From: Tolumonas auensis DSM 9187
Lineage (GTDB): Bacteria; Pseudomonadota; Gammaproteobacteria; Enterobacterales; Aeromonadaceae
Reading direction: 5' to 3'
NCBI RefSeq assembly: GCF_000023065.1
Contig: NC_012691.1
Coordinates: forward strand, 1,966,501-2,030,500
Length of the DNA: 64,000 bases
The first letter of the stretch is position 1. Every line of letters starts with the position of its first letter. Shown piece after piece: positions 1 through 8,707 of this stretch. The translations under genes and the position numbers were made by a program. The notes beneath the pieces are model-generated. The model did not search any database, had not been told where the DNA came from, and saw only the letters and a program-made list of their open reading frames with translations.

Positions 1-324
1 CAGAAAGCCGGTTATAAAGTCGCACTGGTGACCGATGGCCGGTTATCCGGCGCCTCCGGAAAAATTCCTGCTGCGATTCATGTCACTCCGGAAGCCGCCA
101 AAGGTGGTCCGCTGGCGCATCTGAAAAACGGTGATCGCATTCTGCTGGATGCCACCGAAGGCAGACTGGCAGTGTTAACGGACATTAGCCTGCGTGCTAC
201 TGCAAAACCTGACTTGCAAAGCCAACATCGGGGAATGGGACGCGAGCTTTTCTCGTTGTTCCGCCAGAACGTTTCCAACGCCGAACAAGGTGCCTGTGTG
301 CTGTTTTCTGACAATACCGATTAA
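1..324 (+). CDS. edd: Phosphogluconate dehydratase, C-terminal part (cut by window edge)
   Basis: This is the last 107 codons of 6-phosphogluconate dehydratase. The enzyme makes 2-keto-3-deoxy-6-phosphogluconate (KDPG) in the Entner-Doudoroff pathway and belongs to the IlvD/Edd iron-sulfur dehydratase family. The reading frame is open from base 1. It contains the family signature [19 protein letters not shown], followed by a conserved '[17 protein letters not shown]' stretch, and it ends at a TAA at 322-324. The aldolase gene eda starts 15 bases downstream on the same strand, the usual edd-eda operon. The N-terminal three quarters, with the cluster ligands, lie outside the window. Identification is firm from the C-terminal signature plus the neighbour. 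Confidence 0.95.
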   Translation, partial: QKAGYKVALVTDGRLSGASGKIPAAIHVTPEAAKGGPLAHLKNGDRILLDATEGRLAVLTDISLRATAKPDLQSQHRGMGRELFSLFRQNVSNAEQGACVLFSDNTD

Positions 325-339
325 TCATAAGGAAAGAGA

Positions 340-987
340 ATGAACTGGAATTTATCTCCGGCGGCGATTTTTGCCGCTTCCCCGCTGGTGCCGGTTATGG
401 TGATCGACGACCTGAATCAGGCTGTGCCGATGACTAAAGCACTGGCTGCCGGTGGCATCACCGTCTATGAAGTAACACTGCGCACCCCTGCCGCCCTTCA
501 GGCCATCAAAGCGATCCGGGAAGCCTTGCCGGATGCGCTGGTCGGTGCCGGTACGGTGCTGAATCCACAGCAATATGATGCCGCCGTTGAAGCGGGTGCG
601 CAGTTTGTGATCTCCCCCGGTTGTACATCTGAATTACTGGTACATGCCCGTCAGAACGCAGTGCCGTTAATTCCGGGTGTCGCCACGCCAAGTGACATTA
701 TGGCGGCATACAGCCTGGGTTATGATCATCTGAAATTTTTTCCGGCAGAAGCCAACGGCGGAGCACCGGCTTTAAAGGCTATTTCAGCACCATTACCACA
801 AATTCGGTTTTGTCCGACCGGCGGCATCAGCCCGAAAAACGTGCATGACTATCTGGCACTTTCTTGCGTGGGAACCGTGGGAGGATCGTGGATGTTACCG
901 GCCGATGCGCTGAAACAAGGCGACTGGCAACGTGTGACACAACTGTCGAAGGAAGCTGTTGAGCTGGTTAAATCACTACGTCGTTAA
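340..987 (+). CDS. eda: KDPG / 4-hydroxy-2-oxoglutarate aldolase
   Basis: This 215-aa cytosolic class I aldolase cleaves KDPG to pyruvate and glyceraldehyde 3-phosphate, completing the Entner-Doudoroff pathway. The Schiff-base lysine is K132 in LKFFPAE, and the general-base glutamate is E44 in YEVTLRTP. The phosphate-binding CPTGGISPKN and VGGSWMLP segments are present. Length and motif spacing match the E. coli enzyme (213 aa). The start is preceded by AAGGAAAGAGA, a good ribosome binding site. It forms an operon with edd. The LacI-type regulator now at 5151-6182 may be its old neighbour, separated by the inserted gene pair; that is an inference. Confidence 0.97.
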   Translation: MNWNLSPAAIFAASPLVPVMVIDDLNQAVPMTKALAAGGITVYEVTLRTPAALQAIKAIREALPDALVGAGTVLNPQQYDAAVEAGAQFVISPGCTSELLVHARQNAVPLIPGVATPSDIMAAYSLGYDHLKFFPAEANGGAPALKAISAPLPQIRFCPTGGISPKNVHDYLALSCVGTVGGSWMLPADALKQGDWQRVTQLSKEAVELVKSLRR

Positions 988-1279
988 TCATTTCGGTGAT
1001 AAGAACTGTAGGAGATGAATAAAGTTTCATACTGGAATGGCAGAAGTAGCAACAACTTGCTGCCATTTCTAACACGAAAATGCCCCGTTCGGTGTTACAG
1101 CTATCTAGAGGGGAATTCCGTATCACCTAGGTGCACAAATTTTAGTAATGTTCTCTGTGCCCCATCGCTTCGAATCAAGTGGAATTGCATCCATGTGATT
1201 CATACCTCGTTGATTTGACACGTCTCATGGCATGATTTAGCGTAAACGTAAATCCATTCAAATAGCATGGGAAATAGAA
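988..1279. other. Intergenic region between eda and the inserted pair
   Basis: This 292-base stretch shows no convincing gene. Base composition shifts here from the GC-richer edd-eda to the AT-rich inserted pair. A TTGACA hexamer at 1215-1220 could be the -35 element of a promoter for the downstream genes, but the matching -10 is poor, so the promoter is only a guess. A 67-codon open frame at 1015 has no recognisable protein features. Confidence 0.3.
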
Positions 1280-1627
1280 ATGTTTGATTATCTAACCTCA
1301 ACGGTTTTATCTGGTATGGTTTACGATGCAATTTGTGCGGGCGCAACCATTGGTGTCGATATGTTGAAATCAGTTCTTCAAGATTGGATCGTAGATGATG
1401 GTCAAATTTGCAAAATTGTAGAAAAAATGAAAGAGGCTGGCATTAACGAAGATTTGAATCCACAGGCAATTGAGCGAAAAATCAATCAGCATCCTGATTT
1501 AGTCCAATTGTTAGCGCAAATTCACCCATCGAGTACTGTGACGCAAACATCTCATATCGGAAATAATATCAACGCCGGAGCTGGCAGCAATGTTTCGGTT
1601 GGCGGTATCCATATTCATAAGAATTAA
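1280..1627 (+). CDS. GapS6a-like small protein, first gene of a putative two-gene anti-phage system
   Basis: This 115-aa protein has an N-terminal helical part (about 1-80) and a Gly/Asn-rich tail. Length, tail and the very large partner match what I recall of GapS6a, the first component of GMT-encoded anti-phage system 6; a profile search is needed to confirm that. Residues 93-115 align without gaps to residues 12-34 of the next protein, with 10 of 23 identical (Ile, Gly, Asn, Asn, Gly, Val, Gly, Ile, His, Asn). Shared short motifs at the C-terminus of one partner and the N-terminus of the other recall bacterial amyloid signalling motifs or a co-folding beta segment. The next gene begins 14 bases after the stop, so the two are almost certainly co-transcribed. 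The ribosome binding site (GGGAAATAG) is weak. Confidence 0.65.
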   Translation: MFDYLTSTVLSGMVYDAICAGATIGVDMLKSVLQDWIVDDGQICKIVEKMKEAGINEDLNPQAIERKINQHPDLVQLLAQIHPSSTVTQTSHIGNNINAGAGSNVSVGGIHIHKN

Positions 1628-1641
1628 GCGGTGATTTCGGC

Positions 1642-4600
1642 ATGACAGACGCTTCAAACAGTCAATATACAGCTATAGGATCAAATCTTAATTTGGCAGA
1701 AGGAGCCACCGCAACTGTTGGTGCCATAACCGTTCACTTTAATGACTTGACCTCACAACGGCTAGTAACCACAGCCAAAGAGATCCTTTTGGCTTTAACT
1801 CGCCATGAGTATAAAACTGCAGAAACTTATTTGGCTGTTTTAGAAGCAGTTAACACAACGAATGATGATTGTCGTGCGTTCATCCAGGTGCTTGAGTACA
1901 AATTCAAACTCAGCCAAGGAGAACCGCCCGCCATTAATACGAATTTATTTCTTCAATTGCTTCGTAGTCAATCATCGGATCCCGTAATAAAAGACATCGT
2001 AGAATCGATTTATATTCAATTTCTCCTGCAGCCATCTCCAGATGAAGCCAGAAGCCGATATGCAGAATCGCAATACAAAGATAGTTATTCCAAGGAAGTG
2101 TATTTTTCATTTCTTGCCAGCGAAAATGAACTTCAGCAAGAAATTGATGCCGGAATAAATGACCTCTTCGAACATGAATTATCCGCATTTGTTCGATGTG
2201 CTCTTCTGTGTCAAAAATTGGATTTAGCTAATGAGCTTTCAACAAGGTTGGTAAAACAGTTCCATAACACCAATAGTGAACTTCTGCATTTTTATATATC
2301 AACTTTAAAGCTGAATCAGGAAGTCCAAGGCCGCCATCTTTGGATATTGCCAGAGCAAATCAAGAAGGATTTTCTGAAGCAGCTAGAATATTGCTTATCG
2401 TTGATTGGTAAAAATAAAGATAAAAGGATCATATATATAGCGACGACGTTACTGGCCACCACAGGTTTTACCGATCCAGAACTCGCTGCATTTTGTAAGC
2501 AAAACATTTCTGAAGCGTCGAAGGTTTACCCAGAGATAGAAACAATTTTATCTGAACGCCAATACAATGAAAATGAAGTTACTGCATTAGATATTCTGGG
2601 TCAGAAAACGCTTAATGAAGATGATTTTATTACTCTGGGTACTGCTTTTTTTGCGGGCGATCTTAAAAGAAACAAGATTAAAAACTGGTGGGATGGCGGT
2701 GTTGAAATATCCTTAACGCAACCAAATGAAAGCGCCGCTAGGTTTATTGAGATCGAATTGAATGCGATCACATGCACCGATCGTGATTTTGAACAAAAAC
2801 AGCGAATATACAATTTATTAGAGATGTTTATTGCGACGGATATTGAACAGATCCATCTATTCAGTATTCCTTATCTTTATCGCCTTTGTGCTCAACTAAA
2901 CAGGCTAGGCGATCACGTCCATGTCATTAAATTATTAGAAACACTGATCCCGAATAACCCTTGGGCTTCACCGATTATTGATGAATATACTCATGCTTTG
3001 TTGGAGGCTGATCAATTAAGCAGGCTAGAAGAGTTACTGACAAGCATAAATGACGATGAAAAGAGCTTTGCATTATTAGTAGTCGAGATAAAAAGAGCCT
3101 ATCAACTAGGTGAAGAATCAGTATGCATTTCTAAGAATCGGTTTGCGTTAACAAAATACTCAAAGTCATGCTATTTGTGGTGGCTTTTGTTGAATAATTT
3201 ACATCATTTTCAGTCATCACAAGAAGAAATTGACTCTGTTGTAGATGATATTCCAAAGGATATATTAAAAAATTATAGTGCTGACGGATTAACTTTACTT
3301 AATGTCATATCACAATCCGACATAGCGCTTGCACAAACATTAATGCTTGAATGGTTTATTGATAATCCCACAGCAATGGCAAGAAGTATCACCAATTTAC
3401 TATTGGTGAATATTGGTCAAAAACAAGATTGGTCAGTTAAATATAAATCAGAAAGATGCGCTTCAGCAGTGGTTTATATGGTTGACGGTAAAACACAAAC
3501 CCGATTGCTGGTTGAAGATTGCGACACAAATGGATATTTAATAAACATTGATACCCAGTTAGGTAAATTACTCGACTCAACCGATGTTGGTGATTCATTT
3601 GAGCTAGGAATGAAAACCTACACCATCAAGGAAAAATTATCGCCCATTGTTGGTGCTTTTCGTATTTCTACAGTTATTCGAGAAGAAATAAATACGGGGA
3701 ATGATTGTTTTTACCAGTTATCTGTTCAAGAAAACAATATCGATGAACTATTGCGTTTTCTTGATAAAACAGACAAACAACCACAAATTGTAAATCCAGA
3801 AGTTGATGGTCAAAAAATCCCATTATTGCTAAGGTTAATACATTCTCATGGAAATGATTTACTACGTGGTTGTTATCATTATTTAACTGATGTCCATAGT
3901 AATAAATCATTGGGTTTATATAATGCCGGAGTGGGTTTTAATCAATCAGTTGTGCTTGATGTTTTATCCCTTACTTATTTATCGCTTACTGGATTCTGTC
4001 ACGGGCTGATCGCTGGCGGAAAGAGTTTATTTGTAACCCGAGAAACAAAAGCAATCGTCACAAGTTGGTTGCAGAGGGTCGGTAGTCCTGAATATTTTTC
4101 GCTGTCGAAGATAGGTGATGCTTATGTCAGGGCTACAGCAGATGACGTCCAAAATCATCCTTTTTATAATAACTTAGATATTCTGATCAATCATTGCTCA
4201 CTGTTGTCGCCTCGACAAATAGATATGCCCGAGCCAATCACCAGAGTAAGAGAGCATTTAGATATTTCGCACTATTCCTCCGTTAAGGCCTCAATCTCAC
4301 ATTCAATCCCGATTTTGTGTCTCGATCCGATGATGTGCACGTTATATAAAGCCGAAAAGTTAGATCTGATCAATACATATGAGTTTATGTTGGATGCAAG
4401 TAGATTGACGCCGAACAAAGAAAATCATGCCATTGAACTTTTCATTGAATGCTATTTGCCCGTTCCTATTTTGAATGGGAATATTTATTGGCTATGTACG
4501 CAGAAAAATCGCGGGCAATATTTAGCGTCAAAAATTATTTCACGGCCATCCGATAACACCGCTGATCCAGATACAACGTTAGCCTTTTTAACTCAATGTT

Positions 4601-4902
4601 CATGTTTTGCTATACATTCATTATTTGGCAGTTATTATCTTGACCTAGTGTATGCGTATGCAGAGTGGCAATATACAGTAAATATTGTATATGCATGTTG
4701 TGAATCAGCAATTAAAATCCTGAAAGGTGATACAAGAGAAGCCCGTCTTGCATTGTTTATCGTAAATGTTTATAACAATACAGTTCAAGAAAGCAACTTA
4801 TTAAACTTCATGTCGAATTCTTTTAACCTCTTTGCGCGTGGTCATTTCTTAAATGTCGAAAAAATAAATGATGAAATTAAGGTATTACAAGAACTAAACT
4901 GA
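1642..4902 (+). CDS. GapS6b-like large protein: helical repeats plus C-terminal PIN-like region
   Basis: This is a 1086-aa soluble protein with no signal peptide or membrane segment. Residues 12-34 repeat the Gly/Asn-rich motif found at the end of the preceding protein. About 35-560 are almost entirely amphipathic helix pairs of TPR-like character. About 590-690 are richer in beta strands. About 765-900 look like a PIN-type nuclease fold: a strand ending in Asp (VVLDVLSL, D773), then FVTRETKAIV, then a second strand ending in Asp (ILCLDPMM, D895). The order fits GapS6b, the putative effector of GMT-encoded anti-phage system 6, as I remember that family. RNA cleavage is an inference from the PIN-like pattern. 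The gene is AT-rich compared with edd-eda and the tonB operon on either side, which suggests horizontal transfer. Confidence 0.65.
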   Translation: MTDASNSQYTAIGSNLNLAEGATATVGAITVHFNDLTSQRLVTTAKEILLALTRHEYKTAETYLAVLEAVNTTNDDCRAFIQVLEYKFKLSQGEPPAINTNLFLQLLRSQSSDPVIKDIVESIYIQFLLQPSPDEARSRYAESQYKDSYSKEVYFSFLASENELQQEIDAGINDLFEHELSAFVRCALLCQKLDLANELSTRLVKQFHNTNSELLHFYISTLKLNQEVQGRHLWILPEQIKKDFLKQLEYCLSLIGKNKDKRIIYIATTLLATTGFTDPELAAFCKQNISEASKVYPEIETILSERQYNENEVTALDILGQKTLNEDDFITLGTAFFAGDLKRNKIKNWWDGGVEISLTQPNESAARFIEIELNAITCTDRDFEQKQRIYNLLEMFIATDIEQIHLFSIPYLYRLCAQLNRLGDHVHVIKLLETLIPNNPWASPIIDEYTHALLEADQLSRLEELLTSINDDEKSFALLVVEIKRAYQLGEESVCISKNRFALTKYSKSCYLWWLLLNNLHHFQSSQEEIDSVVDDIPKDILKNYSADGLTLLNVISQSDIALAQTLMLEWFIDNPTAMARSITNLLLVNIGQKQDWSVKYKSERCASAVVYMVDGKTQTRLLVEDCDTNGYLINIDTQLGKLLDSTDVGDSFELGMKTYTIKEKLSPIVGAFRISTVIREEINTGNDCFYQLSVQENNIDELLRFLDKTDKQPQIVNPEVDGQKIPLLLRLIHSHGNDLLRGCYHYLTDVHSNKSLGLYNAGVGFNQSVVLDVLSLTYLSLTGFCHGLIAGGKSLFVTRETKAIVTSWLQRVGSPEYFSLSKIGDAYVRATADDVQNHPFYNNLDILINHCSLLSPRQIDMPEPITRVREHLDISHYSSVKASISHSIPILCLDPMMCTLYKAEKLDLINTYEFMLDASRLTPNKENHAIELFIECYLPVPILNGNIYWLCTQKNRGQYLASKIISRPSDNTADPDTTLAFLTQCSCFAIHSLFGSYYLDLVYAYAEWQYTVNIVYACCESAIKILKGDTREARLALFIVNVYNNTVQESNLLNFMSNSFNLFARGHFLNVEKINDEIKVLQELN

Positions 4903-5112
4903 ATAAATAACGGTCTTAATGACAATTGATTGACGGCACCCTAAGATGGCTAAATGACCAAATTTTAGAAGATGCTCCCTGCGCAATCAAAACCATATCT
5001 AACCGCATCGCGGTTAGACTAGCCGTTATAAACAGAAACTACTTTTTATCTCAATAGTTTTAATTAAACTCTTCTTGTGAATTATTCCTGTAGGAGAGGA
5101 ATAAGAATACCT

Positions 5113-5137
5113 ATCTCCGGCTGAATTTGCCGGAGAT
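5113..5137 (-). terminator. Perfect hairpin after the LacI-type regulator
   Basis: A 9-bp perfect stem (ATCTCCGGC / GCCGGAGAT) with a 7-base loop lies 13 bases past the stop codon of the minus-strand regulator. No long T-run follows on that strand, so efficiency is uncertain. It may also stop reading from the inserted pair on the plus strand. Confidence 0.5.
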
Positions 5138-5150
5138 ATTTCAGCCCGTT

Positions 5151-6182
5151 TTATAACGTTGTCGAACCGCGAATAATCAGTTCACCGTTAAACAGATATT
5201 GTGCTGGCGGATGATCCGGCTTATCCAGTTTCTCCAGCAGACAGGTCACCGCTTTTCGCCCCATTTCCGACGTGGGTTGAGAAACCGAGGTGATACCTTT
5301 ACCGGCTAATGCCGCCCATTCCAGATTATCAAAGCTTAAGAATCCGATATCGGAACCCCAGTTCAGCCCCAGACGACTTAATGCCTGAGCAACCTGTAAC
5401 GTCAGCACCCCATTTGCCGCAATCACGGCCTTACGCATACCACGGTGACTGGCGCAAAACTCCGCAATCAGGCGTTCAATTTCATCGGGTGCCGGTAGCA
5501 CCACTTCATGACTTTCGCCCTTGATATGCGGATGCTGTTCCAGCATGTGATGGAAAGTGTGCAGACGCTCCTGACGCGCACTGATATAACGAACCGGTTC
5601 GGTCAGAAACAATAACGCTTCAAAGCCCTGTTCGATCAGGTGATTGGTGGCTAATTGCGCGGCCTGCGGGTTATCCAGCCCGACCATGTCACAGGGGAAA
5701 TCATCGATTTTTCGATCGAGTAAAACGAAGGGTAATGTGGTCGCTTTCAGCGCTTGCAGAAAATGCGCATTGATACCGGCAGAGTTGATGATCAGACCAT
5801 CCACCCGATAACCATTCAGCAGATTCAGGAACTCACATTCCAGCTCAATACTGTTGCGGGCATTACACACCACCGTCATAAAGCCCTGTTTGATCGACTC
5901 GGCTTCAACGCCTTTTAAAACCTCGACCGAAAACGGGTTACTGATATCGGCAATGATCAGCCCGATCAACCGGGTACGGCCATACTTCAGGCTACGCGCC
6001 ATCTGGTTGGGGCGGTATTCCAGTTCCTGGATCGCGTTTTCAATGCGCTGGCGCAGATCATCCGATAGCAGATGAAACTCGCCATTCAGATAACGCGAAA
6101 TACTGGTTTTTCCTGCCTTCGCTCTGGCCGCAACATCCCGAATGGTGGCATAAGAACGTTTACGGTTTGCTGGTTCGCTCAC
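5151..6182 (-). CDS. LacI-family transcriptional regulator (PtxS/KdgR-like)
   Basis: This 343-aa regulator has an N-terminal LacI helix-turn-helix (about 13-60: IRDVAARAKAGKTSISRYLNG) and the hinge PNQMARSLKYGRTRLIGLI. A periplasmic-binding-protein-like effector domain follows to the C-terminus. The recognition helix is slightly unusual, with AGKTSIS where most family members have VSxxTVS, a pattern also seen in PtxS-type 2-ketogluconate regulators. It lies near edd-eda and may control sugar-acid catabolism, but no operator was identified. The inserted pair at 1280-4902 separates it from eda. The effector is unknown. Confidence 0.85.
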   Translation of the reverse strand: MSEPANRKRSYATIRDVAARAKAGKTSISRYLNGEFHLLSDDLRQRIENAIQELEYRPNQMARSLKYGRTRLIGLIIADISNPFSVEVLKGVEAESIKQGFMTVVCNARNSIELECEFLNLLNGYRVDGLIINSAGINAHFLQALKATTLPFVLLDRKIDDFPCDMVGLDNPQAAQLATNHLIEQGFEALLFLTEPVRYISARQERLHTFHHMLEQHPHIKGESHEVVLPAPDEIERLIAEFCASHRGMRKAVIAANGVLTLQVAQALSRLGLNWGSDIGFLSFDNLEWAALAGKGITSVSQPTSEMGRKAVTCLLEKLDKPDHPPAQYLFNGELIIRGSTTL

Positions 6183-6297
6183 TCACGACTCCCGGTCTTA
6201 ACATCAATGATGTCAGCATCGGACTATATTACCTGAAAAATCCACAACATAACGAGTAGTGCGTAGCGCTGAGCCGAAACTGGTTACAGGAGCATGC

Positions 6298-6717
6298 CTA
6301 TTCTCCGGCAGGCTCACTGACAAAAGCGATCTTGCTGACCCCGGAACGGGACGAGAGCGCCATAATGTCGGCCACTTTGCCGTAGTCGAGATTGCGATCA
6401 GCATGGATATGCAACTCTGGTATGGGTTGCCGTTTCGCGGCATTCACCAGACGAATTTCCAACTCCTCACGACTAATCGCTTCCCCGCTCCAGAACAATT
6501 CGCCACCGACCTTCATGGCTAATTTAATATCGTCGTTTTTCACCTCTTCCGGTGTGCTGCTGGCTTGTGGTAAATCGACCTTAACCGCATTACTCAGCAA
6601 GGGTGCCGTGATCATAAATACGATCAGCAACACCAGCATCACGTCGATCAGCGGGATCATGTTGATCTCGCTCTGTGGCTGTCCGCCACCGTCATCCGAT
6701 AACTTGCCAAACGCCAT
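6298..6717 (-). CDS. exbD: TonB-system proton channel component ExbD
   Basis: This 139-aa inner-membrane protein has one N-terminal transmembrane helix (INMIPLIDVMLVLLIVFMIT) and a periplasmic C-terminal domain. The functionally essential membrane aspartate is present in PLIDVMLVLL. With ExbB it uses the proton-motive force to energise TonB, which drives outer-membrane receptors for iron chelates and similar ligands. Its start codon overlaps the stop of exbB by one base (TAATG), indicating translational coupling. It is the last gene of the tonB-exbB-exbD operon. Confidence 0.95.
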   Translation of the reverse strand: MAFGKLSDDGGGQPQSEINMIPLIDVMLVLLIVFMITAPLLSNAVKVDLPQASSTPEEVKNDDIKLAMKVGGELFWSGEAISREELEIRLVNAAKRQPIPELHIHADRNLDYGKVADIMALSSRSGVSKIAFVSEPAGE

Positions 6718-7478
6718 TACGCTTCCCCCGCCTGCAACTCAGTGACGACCGCACGGGATGTCGTTTTTACTACCGGCTGCATGACTGATCTGGCCTGCCC
6801 CGTACTAAGCAGCGCAAAAACATCATGCGCAAAACCATCCAGTTCAGCCAGATACACACGATTCATGCGTACGAATGCGTTATAAGCCAGCACAGCCGGT
6901 AAGGCCACCGCCAAACCGAAGGCCGTCATAATCAGGGCTTCACCAACGGGCCCGGCCACTTTATCCAGCGTGCTCTGTCCGGAGACACTGATACCGATCA
7001 GCGCGTTATAGATGCCCCACACCGTCCCGAACAAACCCACGAACGGAGCAGCTGACCCCACAGAAGCCAGCAACGTCAGACCGGCTTCCAGCCGAAGGGT
7101 GCTGCGGGTAACCGAGCGACGCAGTGCACGTAACACAAACTCTTCGCGGGAGCCCATTTCCACCAGCCCCTGATCCGGATTCTGAACCTGACGCGCTGCC
7201 TGCAAACCACTGATCATCAGCTCCGCACAAGGTTCCGGTTTGACTTGCTTCAAAACCTGTTCTTCGACCTGTTTCAGGTTGCGGCACGACCAGAATGCTG
7301 CAAGAAATGCCTTGGTATTCCGGCGCAACTTCCAGCTCTGATAGACCTTCAACACAATCCAGTACCAGGTTGCAACCGACATCAGCAGCAATAAAACAGC
7401 CGGAATCAACCCCATGCCTGAGGTCTGGGTTAACACATGTGCCAGTCCCATTTGTGTTACTTCTTGTTGAGTTTCCAT
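6717..7478 (-). CDS. exbB: TonB-system proton channel component ExbB
   Basis: This 253-aa MotA/TolQ/ExbB-family protein has three transmembrane segments: one near residue 20-45, and two in the conserved C-terminal block GLTLLASVGSAAPFVGLFGTVWGI and EALIMTAFGLAVALPAVLAYNAF. It forms the pentameric channel that surrounds the ExbD helices. It starts six bases after the tonB stop codon and overlaps exbD by one base, so the three genes form a tight operon. Length and motif order are normal. Confidence 0.95.
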   Translation of the reverse strand: METQQEVTQMGLAHVLTQTSGMGLIPAVLLLLMSVATWYWIVLKVYQSWKLRRNTKAFLAAFWSCRNLKQVEEQVLKQVKPEPCAELMISGLQAARQVQNPDQGLVEMGSREEFVLRALRRSVTRSTLRLEAGLTLLASVGSAAPFVGLFGTVWGIYNALIGISVSGQSTLDKVAGPVGEALIMTAFGLAVALPAVLAYNAFVRMNRVYLAELDGFAHDVFALLSTGQARSVMQPVVKTTSRAVVTELQAGEA

Positions 7479-7484
7479 CTTTTA

Positions 7485-8186
7485 TCAGCTCCTTAACTTG
7501 AACGAAACGGGCACAATCACCCAGCCTTCGATGGATTGATCACCCCGTTTTGCCGGCACAAAACGCCAGTTCTGCACTGCGGCTAATGCCGCATCATCCA
7601 GACGGGAAAACCCGCTACTTTTAAACAACTGCACGCCCAGAGCATTACCCTCTGCAGAGACATGCACTTTCAGTTTTACAACGCCCTCTTCTTCCAGCAT
7701 GCGAGAACGACGCGGATAAACAGGTGCAGGATTCGATAAATAAGCCGCATTAAATTTTGGCGCTTCAACCGGTGGCGGTGCGATATCCACTGTTTCCGAC
7801 GCCTGTTTTACCGGCTGAGCAGGAACTGAAACCGGCGGTACAATTTTGGGCTTTATTTGCGGCTGTACCTGCCTGACCACAGGTTTCGGTTTTACCGGTG
7901 GTTTGGGTTTCATTTTCACCGGTGACGGTTTTTTAACTTCCGGCGGTGGCGTTAATGGTTCAGGTTCAGCTACAGGTTGAGGCTCTGCCTTGAGCTCTGG
8001 TTTTGGCTCTTCGGCCGGGGTCACCCAACGTACGGTCATTGGTGTCGCCGCTGTCATTTCAGGTTTGGCTACGACTGACTGATAATTCAGCATTCCGGCC
8101 AGTACTACCCCGTGCAGCAGGACTACCCCGCCAAACACAGGCCAGCCAGAGCGATTTTGTTGATAGGAAACAGCGTCGTAGATCAT
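7485..8186 (-). CDS. tonB: Energy transducer TonB
   Basis: This 233-aa protein has one N-terminal membrane anchor (about 17-35). A long Pro/Lys/Glu-rich periplasm-spanning region (about 55-140) follows, with repeated KP and EP dipeptides. The C-terminal TonB domain (about 150-233) carries NPAPVYPRRSR and VQNWRFVPAKRG. The protein transmits energy from ExbBD to outer-membrane receptors. It is the first gene of the operon. The 226-base upstream region holds a good Fur-like box at 8243-8261, so iron repression is likely. Confidence 0.95.
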   Translation of the reverse strand: MIYDAVSYQQNRSGWPVFGGVVLLHGVVLAGMLNYQSVVAKPEMTAATPMTVRWVTPAEEPKPELKAEPQPVAEPEPLTPPPEVKKPSPVKMKPKPPVKPKPVVRQVQPQIKPKIVPPVSVPAQPVKQASETVDIAPPPVEAPKFNAAYLSNPAPVYPRRSRMLEEEGVVKLKVHVSAEGNALGVQLFKSSGFSRLDDAALAAVQNWRFVPAKRGDQSIEGWVIVPVSFKLRS

Positions 8187-8242
8187 ATGTGCCGAATCAG
8201 ATGTTGATTAAATCTGTGACACAAATCATATGATAATTTTTA

Positions 8243-8261
8243 CGTAATGAGAACCATTATT
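8243..8261 (-). promoter_or_regulatory. Fur-like box upstream of tonB-exbB-exbD
   Basis: CGTAATGAGAACCATTATT matches 14 of 19 positions of the classical Fur consensus GATAATGATAATCATTATC, with both core half-sites intact. It lies 57 bases upstream of the tonB start, a plausible promoter position. It could also act on the small gene starting at 8413 on the opposite strand. Confidence 0.7.
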
Positions 8262-8412
8262 ATTTACAGTGAATATGAAGATGAATTCGTTTGTATAAAA
8301 AGCCATCAACTGACGGCAAAAACCGAAATTTTTTTGATCTAAAACAGATACAAGTGATTCCATAAGCGTACGCTGATCACAGTTTTTCTGGTGCATAAAA
8401 AAGGAGGTTAAT

Positions 8413-8613
8413 ATGGCTAAGATTTATGACCGGAATCGCAACCTGCTGTCAGCAGGACAACGAGTGATGATTGTGGGGACTGGTGAAATCGATGTTCTGG
8501 AAACAGCACTTACCGATGGTCTTACATCATCTCAGGCTGAACGCTCAAAATGTGTTCTGCTTACTCACGCTCAGGAACGGTATGCACCGATTGAATTGGT
8601 CAAACTTGGCTAA
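8413..8613 (+). CDS. Small hypothetical protein (66 aa)
   Basis: I do not recognise this gene. It begins after a near-perfect Shine-Dalgarno sequence (AAGGAGGTTAAT), which makes it likely to be translated. The product is a soluble protein with a mixed strand-helix pattern (RVMIVGTGEIDVLETAL ... CVLLTHAQERYAPIELVKL). No signal peptide, membrane helix or metal-binding cysteine cluster is visible. It is transcribed divergently from tonB and shares an intergenic region with the Fur-like box, so an iron link is possible but unsupported. Confidence 0.6.
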   Translation: MAKIYDRNRNLLSAGQRVMIVGTGEIDVLETALTDGLTSSQAERSKCVLLTHAQERYAPIELVKLG

Positions 8614-8707
8614 AACAATCAACTCAAATACCAAGCCTTAAGCTATATCAACCTGACAGCTACTGCCTTCTGCGACATAACTGTCAGGTCATGAAACTGA
8701 TATCAGC

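Noticed and set aside
1015-1218. 67-codon open frame after eda
   Set aside because: No ribosome binding site distinct from the eda end, odd composition with scattered Cys and Arg, no domain pattern; probably chance.
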